47,165 nt of DNA from Phenylobacterium sp. GTDB taxonomy: Bacteria; Pseudomonadota; Alphaproteobacteria; Caulobacterales; Caulobacteraceae. This document shows positions 31,777-40,180 of the stretch, in pieces. The stretch spans positions 1-47,165 of the forward strand of contig NZ_JAUYNW010000063.1 in the NCBI RefSeq assembly GCF_030698145.1. The letters run 5' to 3'. Both the position numbers and the translations under genes were made by a program. The notes under the pieces are model-generated. The model had not been told where the DNA came from, searched no databases, and saw nothing but the letters and a program-made list of their open reading frames with translations. Each line of letters opens with the position of its first letter. Positions within the stretch are counted from its first letter, which is position 1.

Positions 31777-32673
31777 ATGCGCTATCGCCCCTTCGGCATA
31801 ACCGGCAAGGCGGTCTCGGCCGTCAGCCTGTTGTTGCGCGAAGCGCCGAACATGAGCTCGCCCCAGGCGTGGCGGACCCTGGTCTTCTCGGCCATGGAAA
31901 ACGGGATCAACTTCTTCGAAGTGGCCGCCGGCGTCGATGTCGCCGCCCTCGGCCTGGGCGAGGCGCTGAAGTCGGTAGAGCGGCGGCTGCTGTTCCTGAG
32001 CTGGCGGCTGCGGGGCGACCCGCGCGGCGTGCTGACGGCCGAGGCCATCTCGCTCAGCATCCGCCACGGCCTGCAGAAGACCGGCGCGCTCTATTTCGAC
32101 CTCGTGATGATCGACGAGGCCGCCTACGAGACCCTGGCGCCCGACGCCCTCGACCATCTGAGCCAGCTTCGCTCGGCCGGGCTCTGCCTGCAGGTGGGCG
32201 TCGTCGGCGACGGCCCGTCGGTCGACGAGGGTATCCGCAGCGCCAGCTTCGACGTGGCGACCACCCCCTTCAGCCTGACCTCCGACTGGCAGGCGCGCCG
32301 CCGCATCCGCGAGGCCGCGGCCAGCAACATGACCCTGGTGGCCAGCGATCCCTTCCCCGGCGGCGCCCTGGGCCGCGCCTCGCCCACCGCCTCGTCGCCA
32401 CGCCGCAGCCTGCTCAGCCCCGGCCGGCCCGAGCCCCTGGCCGGCGCCGGCACCTACGCCTTCCTGCACGACACCCCCGGCTGGACCCCCGACGAGATCT
32501 GCCTGGCCTACACGCTCACCGAGCCGACCTTCGCCTCCGTCCAGCTCGAGGCCTTCCGCACCGAGGCCATCGAACGGTTCGCGGCCGTGACCGACAGGGA
32601 CCTGCCCACCGGCGTGGCCGCCCAGATCGAGATGGCCCGCTTCGGCGAGCTCGCCGACCGCCGCCGGGCCTGA
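31777..32673 (+). CDS. Degenerate aldo-keto reductase-like protein
   Basis: A 298-residue protein with an AKR-type start MRYRPFGITGKAVSAVSLLL, the barrel helix SAMENGINFFEVAAGVDVAA and LGLGEALKSVERRLLFLSW. In working AKRs the GINFFD..Y segment holds catalytic Asp and Tyr, followed by a Lys and a His. Here Asp is Glu, the Tyr position is not Tyr, the Lys strand reads LSWRLRG and the His strand reads LVMIDEAAYE. All four appear lost, so it is probably a non-catalytic AKR fold. It lies 10 bp after bolA and 92 bp before grx4. Confidence 0.7.
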   Translation: MRYRPFGITGKAVSAVSLLLREAPNMSSPQAWRTLVFSAMENGINFFEVAAGVDVAALGLGEALKSVERRLLFLSWRLRGDPRGVLTAEAISLSIRHGLQKTGALYFDLVMIDEAAYETLAPDALDHLSQLRSAGLCLQVGVVGDGPSVDEGIRSASFDVATTPFSLTSDWQARRRIREAAASNMTLVASDPFPGGALGRASPTASSPRRSLLSPGRPEPLAGAGTYAFLHDTPGWTPDEICLAYTLTEPTFASVQLEAFRTEAIERFAAVTDRDLPTGVAAQIEMARFGELADRRRA

Positions 32674-32765
32674 AGCCTGCACCCTGCGGCGTCGGGCGTC
32701 TTGACCCGCGGCCCTCCCGTCCCTAGCTGTCTGGCGAGATATTCGCCGCAAAGGCCCGTTTCGCC

Positions 32766-33110
32766 ATGACCGACACCACCACCGCCAATCCCGCCCACGA
32801 CTTCATCGCCAAGACCGTGGCCGACAATCCCGTGGTGCTGTTCATGAAGGGCGTGCCCGAACAGCCGCGCTGCGGCTTCTCGGCCCTGGTCGTGCAGATC
32901 CTCGACCACCTGGGCGCCGACTTCATCGGCGTCGACGTGCTACAGGACGACAGCCTGCGCGACGGCGTCAAGACCTTCACCGACTGGCCGACCATCCCGC
33001 AGCTCTATGTGAAGGGCGAGTTCGTCGGCGGCGCCGACATCATCCGCGAGATGTTCCAGTCGGGCGAACTGAAGCCCCTCCTGATCGAACAGGGCGTCCT
33101 GGCTGCGTGA
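32766..33110 (+). CDS. grxD: Monothiol glutaredoxin (Grx4 family)
   Basis: A 114-residue monothiol glutaredoxin: HDFIAKTVADNPVVLFMKGV, the CGFS active site at Cys36-Gly-Phe-Ser39 (EQPRCGFSALVVQIL), TDWPTIPQLYVKGEFVGGAD with the cis-Pro and glutathione loop, and MFQSGELKPLL. It binds a [2Fe-2S] cluster with glutathione and passes it on with BolA. Its TGA overlaps the GTG of the thioesterase gene (GTGA). Confidence 0.93.
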   Translation: MTDTTTANPAHDFIAKTVADNPVVLFMKGVPEQPRCGFSALVVQILDHLGADFIGVDVLQDDSLRDGVKTFTDWPTIPQLYVKGEFVGGADIIREMFQSGELKPLLIEQGVLAA

Positions 33111-33526
33111 GCCGACGCCTCGAGCCGCCCCCCGGCCGACAGGTCTTCACCCGCGAGTTCACGCCGTCTCCGTCGGACATCGACGAAAACGGCCACGTGA
33201 ACAATGTGGTCTATGTCCGCTGGATTCAGGACATGGCCACCTCCCACTGGCGGGCCCTACAGCCGGACGGGGAACAGGCGGCCTGGGCCTGGATCGTCCT
33301 GCGCCATGAGATCGACTACCGCCGGGCCCTGATGCCCGGCGAGACGGCCCTGGCCACGACCTGGGTCGCCGAGGCGCCCGAAGGTCCGCGCTTCGACCGC
33401 TTCGTGCGCATCGACGGCCCCGACGGCGCCATGTGCGCCCAGTCCCGCACGGTCTGGTGCCTGGTGGAGGCCGGGACCGGACGGCCCAAGCGGGTCACCC
33501 CCGACATCGTGGCCCGGTTCACTTAG
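33107..33526 (+). CDS. Acyl-CoA thioesterase, hotdog fold (4HBT type)
   Basis: A 139-residue hotdog protein: FTREFTPSPSDIDENGHVNN, VVYVRWIQDMATSHWRAL, HEIDYRRALMPGETALATTW, and a C-terminal strand SRTVWCLVEAGTGRPKRV. The Asp in SDIDENGHVNN is the usual catalytic position of the YbgC-type group. GTG 33107 overlaps the grxD stop. Its own TAG is interlocked with the TAA of the convergent lipoprotein gene through TTAG. Confidence 0.82.
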   Translation: MSRRLEPPPGRQVFTREFTPSPSDIDENGHVNNVVYVRWIQDMATSHWRALQPDGEQAAWAWIVLRHEIDYRRALMPGETALATTWVAEAPEGPRFDRFVRIDGPDGAMCAQSRTVWCLVEAGTGRPKRVTPDIVARFT

Positions 33527-33891
33527 CGCCTCACCCAACTCCCTGGCCCGGTCCAGGCGGCCAGCGGGTTCAGCAGGAACAGCGGCGTGCGCTGCGTCAC
33601 CCCCAACTCCTCATAGCTGAACGTCAGGTCGGTGTGGCCCATGGCGAAGGACCTGCACGGGTCCAGGCGCTTGCGGCCGAAGGCCAGCGTCATCGCCTCG
33701 CCCTTCCGCTCGACGAAGAACGAGAAGTCCTCCTTCTTGGTGCAGCCGTTGGACGCGACGCGGATGGTCAAAGCCTCCCGCCCGGCGCTGGCTGAGTAGA
33801 GCGGCTCCAGCTCCGACAGGACCCGCGGCGCGGCCGTGGCGCAGCCCGAGACCAGGGCCAGGCCCGCGACAAGGAGAAACCGGCGATTCAT
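33523..33891 (-). CDS. Small lipoprotein of unknown function
   Basis: A 122-residue protein from ATG 33891: MNRRFLLVAGLALVSGCATA with the lipobox LVSGC at Cys18. The domain after it has ALTIRVASNGCTKKEDFSFF, VERKGEAMTLAFGRKRLDPC and HTDLTFSYEELGV; two further cysteines may pair. The ATG chosen gives a normal signal; an earlier in-frame ATG does not. I do not recognise the family. Confidence 0.65.
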   Translation of the reverse strand: MNRRFLLVAGLALVSGCATAAPRVLSELEPLYSASAGREALTIRVASNGCTKKEDFSFFVERKGEAMTLAFGRKRLDPCRSFAMGHTDLTFSYEELGVTQRTPLFLLNPLAAWTGPGSWVRR

Positions 33892-33924
33892 CGCGCCACT
33901 CCGCCACAATATCCCGCAAAGCAA

Positions 33925-33950
33925 AAGGCCCCGGATCGCTCCGGGGCCTT
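33925..33950 (-). terminator. Intrinsic terminator of rpsD
   Basis: AAGGCCCCGGA-TCGC-TCCGGGGCCTT is a perfect 11-bp stem with a 4-base loop. In the rpsD direction it is followed by TTTTGC. It lies 29 bp past the rpsD stop. Confidence 0.88.
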
Positions 33951-33979
33951 CGCGGATCTTGGTCGGGTTCGGCGGCCGG

Positions 33980-34597
33980 TTAGGACGCGTAGAACTCGAT
34001 GACCAGGTTCGGCTCCATCTTCACCGGGTACGGGACCTCGGAGAATTCCGGCGCGCGGATGAACTTGGCGGTCATGCCCTTGGCGTCGACCTCGATGTAG
34101 TCCGGCGTGTCGCGCTCGCCCGACTGCAGGGCTTCCAGCACCAGCGCCATGTTCTTCGACCGCTCGCGGACCGAGACGATGTCGCCGGCCTTCACGCGAT
34201 AGGAGGCGATGTTGACCCGGTTGCCGTTCACCAGCACGTGGCCGTGGTTCACGAACTGACGGGCGGCGAACACGGTCGGCACGAACTTGGAGCGGTAGAC
34301 CACCGCGTCCAGGCGGCTTTCCAGCAGGCCGATCAGGTTCTCGGAGGTGTTGCCCTTGCGGCGGGCGGCCTCGGTGTAGGTGCGCGAGAACTGCTTTTCG
34401 GTCAGGTTACCGTAATAGCCCTTCAGCTTCTGCTTGGCGCGGAGCTGCAGGCCGAAATCGGAGACCTTCTGCTTGCGGCGCTGGCCATGCTGGCCGGGGC
34501 CGTAAGAGCGTTGATTGACGGGGGACTTCGGGCGACCCCAGATGTTCTCGCCCATCCGCCGGTCGATCTTGTACTTCGCCGAGTGGCGCTTCGACAT
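33980..34597 (-). CDS. rpsD: 30S ribosomal protein S4
   Basis: A 205-residue S4, primary 16S rRNA binder of the 30S body and, in some bacteria, a translational regulator. Blocks: [60 protein letters not shown] and the S4 domain [20 protein letters not shown]. It lacks the zinc-binding cysteines found in some S4 proteins. It is monocistronic here, with its own promoter and terminator. ATG 34597 starts the canonical [10 protein letters not shown]; upstream in-frame codons are not used. Confidence 0.97.
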   Translation of the reverse strand: MSKRHSAKYKIDRRMGENIWGRPKSPVNQRSYGPGQHGQRRKQKVSDFGLQLRAKQKLKGYYGNLTEKQFSRTYTEAARRKGNTSENLIGLLESRLDAVVYRSKFVPTVFAARQFVNHGHVLVNGNRVNIASYRVKAGDIVSVRERSKNMALVLEALQSGERDTPDYIEVDAKGMTAKFIRAPEFSEVPYPVKMEPNLVIEFYAS

Positions 34598-34728
34598 ACG
34601 TCGTCTCTCTTCATAGTCGACCCGGGCCGGCGCCCCCGATAGTGGAGGCGCGATCTCAACGGCGGCGATCAGGTCACCCGTCATAGGTTCGCGGACCCGC
34701 ACGGTCTCCCGGCGGCGCGAAGGGGCGG

Positions 34729-34757
34729 TGTATGACGGCCGGCAGGGCGAAAGTCAA
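34729..34757 (-). promoter_or_regulatory. rpsD: rpsD promoter
   Basis: On the minus strand TTGACT (34757-34752), 17 bp, then CATACA (34734-34729) is a good housekeeping promoter. It gives a leader of about 125 bases before the rpsD start, long enough for autoregulatory structure. The rest of 34598-34869 shows no gene. Confidence 0.65.
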
Positions 34758-34869
34758 TCTCGACGCCCTAGGCATGCCCCCGAAGCGCGCCCTCCGAAGC
34801 ACGCCAGAGGGGAGAGCGCTTTACGGCCTGGCTGGCGGACGGGATAGTCGGCGCGGTTCGGAGTTTCCC

Positions 34870-35322
34870 ATGACCGGCGCCCTTCGCCTCCTCCCCGCCC
34901 TGCTCCTGGCCCTGGCTGCGCCCGCCGCCCAGGCCGCCACGTCGCGGCCCGACCTGGCGCCGGGCGTCGAAGTGGACGACGCCTGCATGGCGGAGGCCTT
35001 GCTCGAGAGCGGCTTCCAGGGCGCCGTCCGCGTCGCCACGCCGGCCGCTCGCGACCATTCCCTGGAGGCCTGCGATCTCGAGGCCGAGACGCTGCTGGTC
35101 GCCGACTACCGCGCCGTGGCTGGGCCCTGCACGGCTGACGCCCTGCGCGACCAGGGGTTCCTGGGGCGGATCAACCGGCCCCGCCAGGTGGAACGCAACG
35201 ATCCGGCCTGTCTCGCCCTCCAGGCGCCGGCCGCGCCGCCTTCGCCGCAAGACCTGGTGACCTTTCGCGGCGCCGACGGCCGGGAGATCACCACAATGCG
35301 TCCGATTCCCAACCCGTATTAG
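34870..35322 (+). CDS. Secreted small protein with internal Cys-containing duplication
   Basis: A 150-residue protein from ATG 34870 with a clear signal peptide (LRLLPALLLALAAPAAQAA). The mature part has two related units: DDACMAEALLESGFQGAVRV and GPCTADALRDQGFLGRINRP, each with a Cys before an A-[ED]-A-L-x-x-x-G-F pattern. The second ends with another Cys (NDPACLALQ), as the first does (LEACDLEAE). It looks periplasmic with two disulfides. Family unrecognised. The upstream in-frame extension lacks a signal and is not used. Confidence 0.6.
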   Translation: MTGALRLLPALLLALAAPAAQAATSRPDLAPGVEVDDACMAEALLESGFQGAVRVATPAARDHSLEACDLEAETLLVADYRAVAGPCTADALRDQGFLGRINRPRQVERNDPACLALQAPAAPPSPQDLVTFRGADGREITTMRPIPNPY

Positions 35323-35413
35323 GCAATATTCGGTCCGAACTGGACCACGAGTACAGTAGTCTGGCCACCACCAGTCCGCGTAGCTCTGTGCGCCTTGTCA
35401 TATGGGGGTCTCC

Positions 35414-37150
35414 ATGCGCGTGTTCCTGCTCTCCACCGTCTTCGCCGCCGGCCTGATCGCCTTGCCCGCCGCGGCTCAGGACCACGCCGCCCACACCGCC
35501 GCCAAGGCCGAAGGCCCGGCCATGAACCACGGCGCCATGCCGATGCCGGGCGCGGCCATGCCGGCCATCTATATGGGCCAGGCCGACAAGCCCGGCGCCC
35601 CGGTGTTCGACGGCCTGGGCGACCACCGCCACCCGATCACCACCACCAATCCCCAGACCCAGAAGCTGTTCGACCAGGGCGTGAACCTGCTGTTCGGCTT
35701 CAATCACGCCGAGGCGATCCGCTCGTTCCGCGAGGCCGCGCGCCAGGATCCCGACTGCGCCATGTGCTGGTGGGGCGTGGCCTTCGCGCTGGGCTCCAAC
35801 ATCAACCTGCCGATGCAGGCTGACGCCGTCACCCCGGCCTGGCAGGCGCTGTCGCGCGCCCAGGTCCTGCAGTCCAAGGCCTCGCCACGCGAACAGGCCT
35901 GGATCGACGCCCTGTCGACCCGCTACGCCGCTCAGCCTCCAGCCGACCGCAAGCCCCTGGACGAGGCCTTCGCCAAGGCCATGGGCGATCTCGCCCGCGC
36001 CGACCCGTCGGACCTGGACGCGGCCACCTTCTACGCCGAAGCCATGATGGACACCCAGCCCTGGGACTACTGGCAGGCCGACGCCGTCACCTCGAAGGGC
36101 AAGGGCGCGGAAATCCTCGCCGCGCTGGAGGGGGTGATCGCCAAGGCGCCCAACCATCCAGGGGCCCTGCATCTCTATATCCACGCCGTGGAGGCCTCGA
36201 CGACGCCCGAGCGGGCGGAGGCCGCCTCCGACCGGCTGCTGACCCTGATGCCCAAAGCCGGGCACATCGTCCACATGCCCAGCCACATCTTCTACCGGGT
36301 GGGGCGCTACGCCGACGCGGCCCGGTCCAACGAGATGGCGGCCCTGGTGGACGAGGAGTACATCGCCGCCTGCCGGGCGCAGGGCTTCTATCCGGCTGGC
36401 TATTACGGCCACAACATCCACTTCCTGTGGACCTCGGCGGAGATGGAGGGGCGCTCCCTGGTCTCGCACCAGGCCGCCCGGCGGCTGGTCAAGGCGGTCA
36501 AGGCCGAGGAGACGGCCGCCAACCTGCCGCTGGCCGAACTCTTCGTCTACACGCCGGTCGTGAACCTGCTGCGGTTCGGCAAGTGGGACGCGGTGCTGGC
36601 CGAACCGCCGCCGCCGCCCGGCCTCAAGCTCGACACCGCCATCTGGCTCTACGCCCACGGGATCGCCGCGGCCAATACGGGCGATCGCGCCACGGCCCTG
36701 GCAGACCGGGCCAGGCTGGAGGCCCTGACCCGCGCCGACCTCTCGGCCTTCGACGCCTTCGCCATCCCCGCCAAGCCGATGACGGAGCTGGCGCTGGCCC
36801 TGCTGGACGGCGAGATCGCCCGCAAGGATGGGGTGCTGGACGCCGCCATCGTGCGTTTCCGCAAGGCCTCCGAACTGGAGCGCGCCCTGCCCTATACCGA
36901 GCCGGCCTACTGGCATTCGCCGGTCAGCCACTATCTGGGCGCGGCCCTGCTGGAGGCCGGCCGCGTGCAGGAAGCCGAGGCCGTCTATCGCGACAGCCTC
37001 AAGCACTACCGCCGCGACGGCTGGGCGCTCTACGGCCTGACCCAGGCCCTCGACCGCCAGGGCAAGAAGGACGAAGCCGCCACGACCCGCGCGGCCTTCG
37101 ACGAGGCCTGGAAGACGGCCGACGTGAAGTTGACCGCCTCGCGGTTCTAG
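35414..37150 (+). CDS. Secreted TPR protein with His/Met-rich N-terminus (paralogue 2)
   Basis: A 578-residue protein from ATG 35414 (ATG 35402 also possible). The signal peptide ends LPAAAQ, followed by a His/Met-rich stretch with DHAAH, MNHGAMPMPG and HRH. TPR-like repeats include DPDCAMCWWGVAFALGSNIN (a CxxC), PNHPGALHLYIHAVE (246-260) and HIVHMPSHIFYRVGRY (284-299). The motifs align with the protein encoded at 6908-8566, so the two are paralogues. Metal (copper?) binding is inferred from His/Met richness only. It shares its stop with the convergent DUF1254 gene (CTAG). Confidence 0.75.
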   Translation: MRVFLLSTVFAAGLIALPAAAQDHAAHTAAKAEGPAMNHGAMPMPGAAMPAIYMGQADKPGAPVFDGLGDHRHPITTTNPQTQKLFDQGVNLLFGFNHAEAIRSFREAARQDPDCAMCWWGVAFALGSNINLPMQADAVTPAWQALSRAQVLQSKASPREQAWIDALSTRYAAQPPADRKPLDEAFAKAMGDLARADPSDLDAATFYAEAMMDTQPWDYWQADAVTSKGKGAEILAALEGVIAKAPNHPGALHLYIHAVEASTTPERAEAASDRLLTLMPKAGHIVHMPSHIFYRVGRYADAARSNEMAALVDEEYIAACRAQGFYPAGYYGHNIHFLWTSAEMEGRSLVSHQAARRLVKAVKAEETAANLPLAELFVYTPVVNLLRFGKWDAVLAEPPPPPGLKLDTAIWLYAHGIAAANTGDRATALADRARLEALTRADLSAFDAFAIPAKPMTELALALLDGEIARKDGVLDAAIVRFRKASELERALPYTEPAYWHSPVSHYLGAALLEAGRVQEAEAVYRDSLKHYRRDGWALYGLTQALDRQGKKDEAATTRAAFDEAWKTADVKLTASRF

Positions 37151-38472
37151 GCCTTGACCACCGGCGGGAAGCGGAAGCGGCCGTCCAGCATCTCGGCGCG
37201 CGGCAGATAGGCGCGCAAGGTCATGGCGAACGGTCCCTGGGCCGGCGCCGGCAGCCAGTTGGCGCTCCGATCGCCGCCCGGATCGGTGCGGCCGATCCAG
37301 ATGTCCAGCGACCCGTCGGCGTTGCGCTTCAGGCCGCTGGTGCGGTCGCCGATGGCGAAGCGCTTGATTGGGTTCTGCGTCAGGAAGAACTGACCCTGGG
37401 GCGTGGCCTCGTACATGGTCAGCGACCAGAAGCCGTCCAGCGGCAGGTTGGCGGGCATGGTCAGCCGGCGCAAACCGTCGCCGGTGAACCGACCGCTTCC
37501 GTCTTCGCCCTGGGCCCGCATGTACATGGCCTCGACCGGGGTCAGGGCCGCCAAGCCGCCGAGCGCCACCATGGCCCGGAAGAGATAGTCCTGGCCGAAG
37601 AGACCCAGATTGGCGCGCGGATAGCTCCAGCCGTCGATGAAGGTCTGGCGCCCGGCATTGGCCAGGATCATGGCCTTGGCCTCGGCGACCCCGGCCTCGA
37701 TCTGGGCGAGCTCACCGGCGTTGAAGCGCTTGGGGTCGAAGCCCGAGACGGGGCCGAGCCCCAGGGCCGCGACGCGGCGGAACAGGCCCAGGTCCTCGGG
37801 CCGCGGCGGATCGGAGGCCAGCAGCGCCTGGGCGCTGGCGAAATAGTCGCCGGGCGGGGCGTTGCGCGCGGCGACGGCCGGCGGCGCGGCTGTCGCCGGG
37901 CCCCTGAGGACGATCCCATCCTGCACCGCGTGGGCAGCGGCGAGATCGGCCTCGCCATCGACCAGGGTGCGAGCCAGCACCCAGGCATGTGGCGTGGCGA
38001 CCCGCACCAGGTTGGCCCCCGACCCCGGCTGTTTCGGCCCGACCAGGGTGAAGGTCCCGCCCTCGCTTCCCAGGGTTCGCGTGCCCAGGATGGCGTCGTT
38101 GTCCGTGTACATGTCGAGCACCGCCACCGAGAGGTAGCGCTTGCCCGAGGCCGGCAGGGTCAGCGTCGCCGGCCCCGCCGTCAGGTCCAGCCAGGCGCTG
38201 GAATAGAGGGTGTCGTTGTTGGGCGTGGTGATCGCCCGGCTGGCCGGGGTGGCCAGGTTGCGGCCATGGACGAAGCCGTTGACTGCCGCCGGCTGGTCGC
38301 CCGGCCGGGCCCGCAGCATCCGCATCCGCGCCTGGCCCATCTCGATCAGCGGCAGAGCGAAGATCCAGGCCTCCCGCGCCGCGGCCTTGAGGTCGCCGTC
38401 CGCCGCCAGGGCCCGCGCGCCTGGAGCCAGTCCCATGGCCGCCACCGCCGCCAGCAGATTCCGTCTGTTCAT
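37147..38472 (-). CDS. DUF1254/DUF1214 secreted protein
   Basis: A 441-residue protein starting MNRRNLLAAVAAMGLAPGAR, a twin-arginine-like signal (RRNLL) ending ALA. The DUF1254 domain follows (PNNDTLYSSAWLDLTAGPAT, YLSVAVLDMYTDNDAILGTR), then DUF1214 near the C-terminus (FWSLTMYEATPQGQFFLTQN, RNADGSLDIWIGRTDPGGDR). Such proteins are exported and of unknown function. ATG 38472 directly opens the signal; the longer frame upstream is not supported. Confidence 0.82.
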   Translation of the reverse strand: MNRRNLLAAVAAMGLAPGARALAADGDLKAAAREAWIFALPLIEMGQARMRMLRARPGDQPAAVNGFVHGRNLATPASRAITTPNNDTLYSSAWLDLTAGPATLTLPASGKRYLSVAVLDMYTDNDAILGTRTLGSEGGTFTLVGPKQPGSGANLVRVATPHAWVLARTLVDGEADLAAAHAVQDGIVLRGPATAAPPAVAARNAPPGDYFASAQALLASDPPRPEDLGLFRRVAALGLGPVSGFDPKRFNAGELAQIEAGVAEAKAMILANAGRQTFIDGWSYPRANLGLFGQDYLFRAMVALGGLAALTPVEAMYMRAQGEDGSGRFTGDGLRRLTMPANLPLDGFWSLTMYEATPQGQFFLTQNPIKRFAIGDRTSGLKRNADGSLDIWIGRTDPGGDRSANWLPAPAQGPFAMTLRAYLPRAEMLDGRFRFPPVVKA

Positions 38473-38540
38473 GATCCCCTCCCATCCCATCCCGCTAGGG
38501 GCGATCTGACGCCGCCCTGGATCGCCGTTCAAGCGCCGCC

Positions 38541-39314
38541 TCAGTCCTTCCTCGCCGCCTTCTCCCGCGCCAAGCGGTCCAGCACCCGGCCCCGCCCCTG
38601 GGAGAGCGCCGTGACCACACCGCGGAAGGTGCGCACCTCCTGGTCGGAGAACCGGGCCCGCGCAAGCGCCGAGCGCAGGTTCTGGATCATCGAGGGCCGC
38701 TTCTCGGGCGGGTGGAAGAAGCCGGCGTCGTCCAGTTCGCGCTCGAAATGCTCGTAGAGGCCCAGCATGGCCGCCGCGTCGGCGGCCGGCGGTCCCTCGC
38801 GGAACGCCGGCGGCGCGCCGGCTTCGGTCGTCATCCGCCACTCATAGGCGTTGATCGCCACGGCCTGGGCGAGGTTGAGCGACCGGAACCTGGGATCGAT
38901 CGGCAGGGTCACCACCGCCGAGCACAGGGCGATGTCGGCGGTCTCCAGCCCCGCGCGCTCGCCGCCGAACAGCAGACCCACGGCATGGCCCTGGGCCACC
39001 TCGCCCGCCAGGTTCGCCGCCGCCGCGCGCGGGGTGAGGATCGGCAGCTGCAGCTCGCGCGGCCGCGCCGTCGTCGCATAGACCAGATGCAGGTCGGCGA
39101 TGGCGGCCTCGACGCTCTCATAGATCCGAGCGGCGTTCAGCGGCCACTCGGCGCCCGAGGCCGCCGCCCAGGCGTGCTCCTGGGGCCAGCCGTCGCGCGG
39201 ATTGACCAGCCGCAGGTCGGCCAGACCGAAATTGGCCATCACCCGGGCCACGGCGCCGATGTTCTGCGCCAACTGGGGCTTGTCGAGGATGATACAGGGC
39301 GGGAGGGAGCTCAT
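38541..39314 (-). CDS. trmJ: tRNA/rRNA methyltransferase of the TrmJ type
   Basis: A 257-residue SPOUT methyltransferase. N-terminal block IILDKPQLAQNIGAVARVMA NFG is the family start, with LRLVNPRDGWPQ, VGLLFGGERAGLETADIALC and the SAM-knot LPIDPRFRSLNLAQAVAINA YEW. TrmJ 2'-O-methylates position 32 of tRNA. The C-terminal extension (FHPPEKRPSMIQNLRSALAR ARF) is typical of TrmJ. ATG 39314 is used. Confidence 0.88.
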   Translation of the reverse strand: MSSLPPCIILDKPQLAQNIGAVARVMANFGLADLRLVNPRDGWPQEHAWAAASGAEWPLNAARIYESVEAAIADLHLVYATTARPRELQLPILTPRAAAANLAGEVAQGHAVGLLFGGERAGLETADIALCSAVVTLPIDPRFRSLNLAQAVAINAYEWRMTTEAGAPPAFREGPPAADAAAMLGLYEHFERELDDAGFFHPPEKRPSMIQNLRSALARARFSDQEVRTFRGVVTALSQGRGRVLDRLAREKAARKD

Positions 39315-39365
39315 GCCGCGTTTTCCATCCGATGCGGCGTTCGATGCAAGGGCCGAGGGGTCGGG

Positions 39366-39394
39366 AAACCCCGGACGCGAGGAATCCGGGGTTT
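39366..39394. repeat. Perfect 10-bp inverted repeat between trmJ and DUF2726
   Basis: AAACCCCGGA (39366-39375) and TCCGGGGTTT (39385-39394) pair across 9 bases. It sits in the divergent gap upstream of both genes. It could be an operator or a transcript hairpin; no clear T run follows on either strand. Confidence 0.5.
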
Positions 39395-39443
39395 GCCCGG
39401 TGCAACCTGCTGGGGCACTATCGCCTCAATCTCGGGAGGCGGC

Positions 39444-40055
39444 ATGTCGGAGAGCCTATCCCTATTGCTCGCCGGCGCCGTTGCGGTCGCCTTCCTGGCC
39501 GGGCTGTACGGCGAGCGCTGGCGCTCCAGGCTCGGACGTCGGAGCTGGCGCATACCCCCCGCCCGCAAGCAGTTCGCTTCCGTCCATTTGGTCGACGCCA
39601 CGCCGACCGGCCCGATCACGGATTCCGCCGACCAGCTTCGCATAGTCATGGGAGCGCGGTTCGAACGGCGCCGCCTGCTCACCAAGTCGGAAGCCCGGGT
39701 GTTCTATGCGGCTGAGAAGGCGGTCAGGGACCAGAAACTGGCGTGGCGGGTGATGGCCCAGGTGAGCCTCGGTGAGATTCTGTCCTCACCCGACGCCCGC
39801 GCCTATGGCGCCATCAACAGCAAACGTGTCGACGTACTTCTGATCTCGGCGAGCGGTGATCCACTTGCCGCCATCGAGTATCAGGGCGGCGGCCACTATC
39901 AGGGCACGGCGCCGGCCCGCGACGCCGTAAAGAAGGAAGCCCTGCGCCGCGCCGGCGTTCGCTACATAGAGATCACACCCGAACACGACGCGGCCGACGT
40001 GGCGCGGGAGATTGCGCGCGTCGCAGCGGCGGATGTGCGCCCGGGGTCTTCCTAG
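39444..40055 (+). CDS. DUF2726 membrane-anchored nuclease-like protein
   Basis: A 203-residue protein: one membrane segment (LSLLLAGAVAVAFLAGLYG), then a DUF2726 domain of the restriction-endonuclease-like group: LLTKSEARVFYAAEKAVRDQ, VMAQVSLGEILSSPDARAYG, AINSKRVDVLLISASGDPLA and AIEYQGGGHYQGTAPARDAV KKEALRRAGV. The Asp, Glu and Gln in VD...IEYQG fit a PD-(D/E)xK-like core. Membrane attachment with a nuclease-like domain is common in this family; the role is unknown. GGGAGG lies 7 bases before ATG 39444. Confidence 0.82.
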   Translation: MSESLSLLLAGAVAVAFLAGLYGERWRSRLGRRSWRIPPARKQFASVHLVDATPTGPITDSADQLRIVMGARFERRRLLTKSEARVFYAAEKAVRDQKLAWRVMAQVSLGEILSSPDARAYGAINSKRVDVLLISASGDPLAAIEYQGGGHYQGTAPARDAVKKEALRRAGVRYIEITPEHDAADVAREIARVAAADVRPGSS

Positions 40056-40110
40056 GGCTGAACGCGCAGGCCGATCCGATGTCACCTCCCGCTTCTGCAC
40101 GTGGCAGGCT

Positions 40111-40138
40111 TTGCGTCCTGGCGCGGGCCTAGTATACG
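40111..40138 (+). promoter_or_regulatory. icd: Candidate icd promoter
   Basis: TTGCGTC (40111-40117), 11 bp, then CCTAGTATAC (40129-40138) resembles the Caulobacter-type housekeeping promoter. It lies 43 bp before the icd start. No other clear signal is visible in 40056-40180. Confidence 0.45.
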
Positions 40139-40180
40139 GCCCCCAACCCCGCCGTTACGCCCTCGGAGCGCTTCGCCCAC

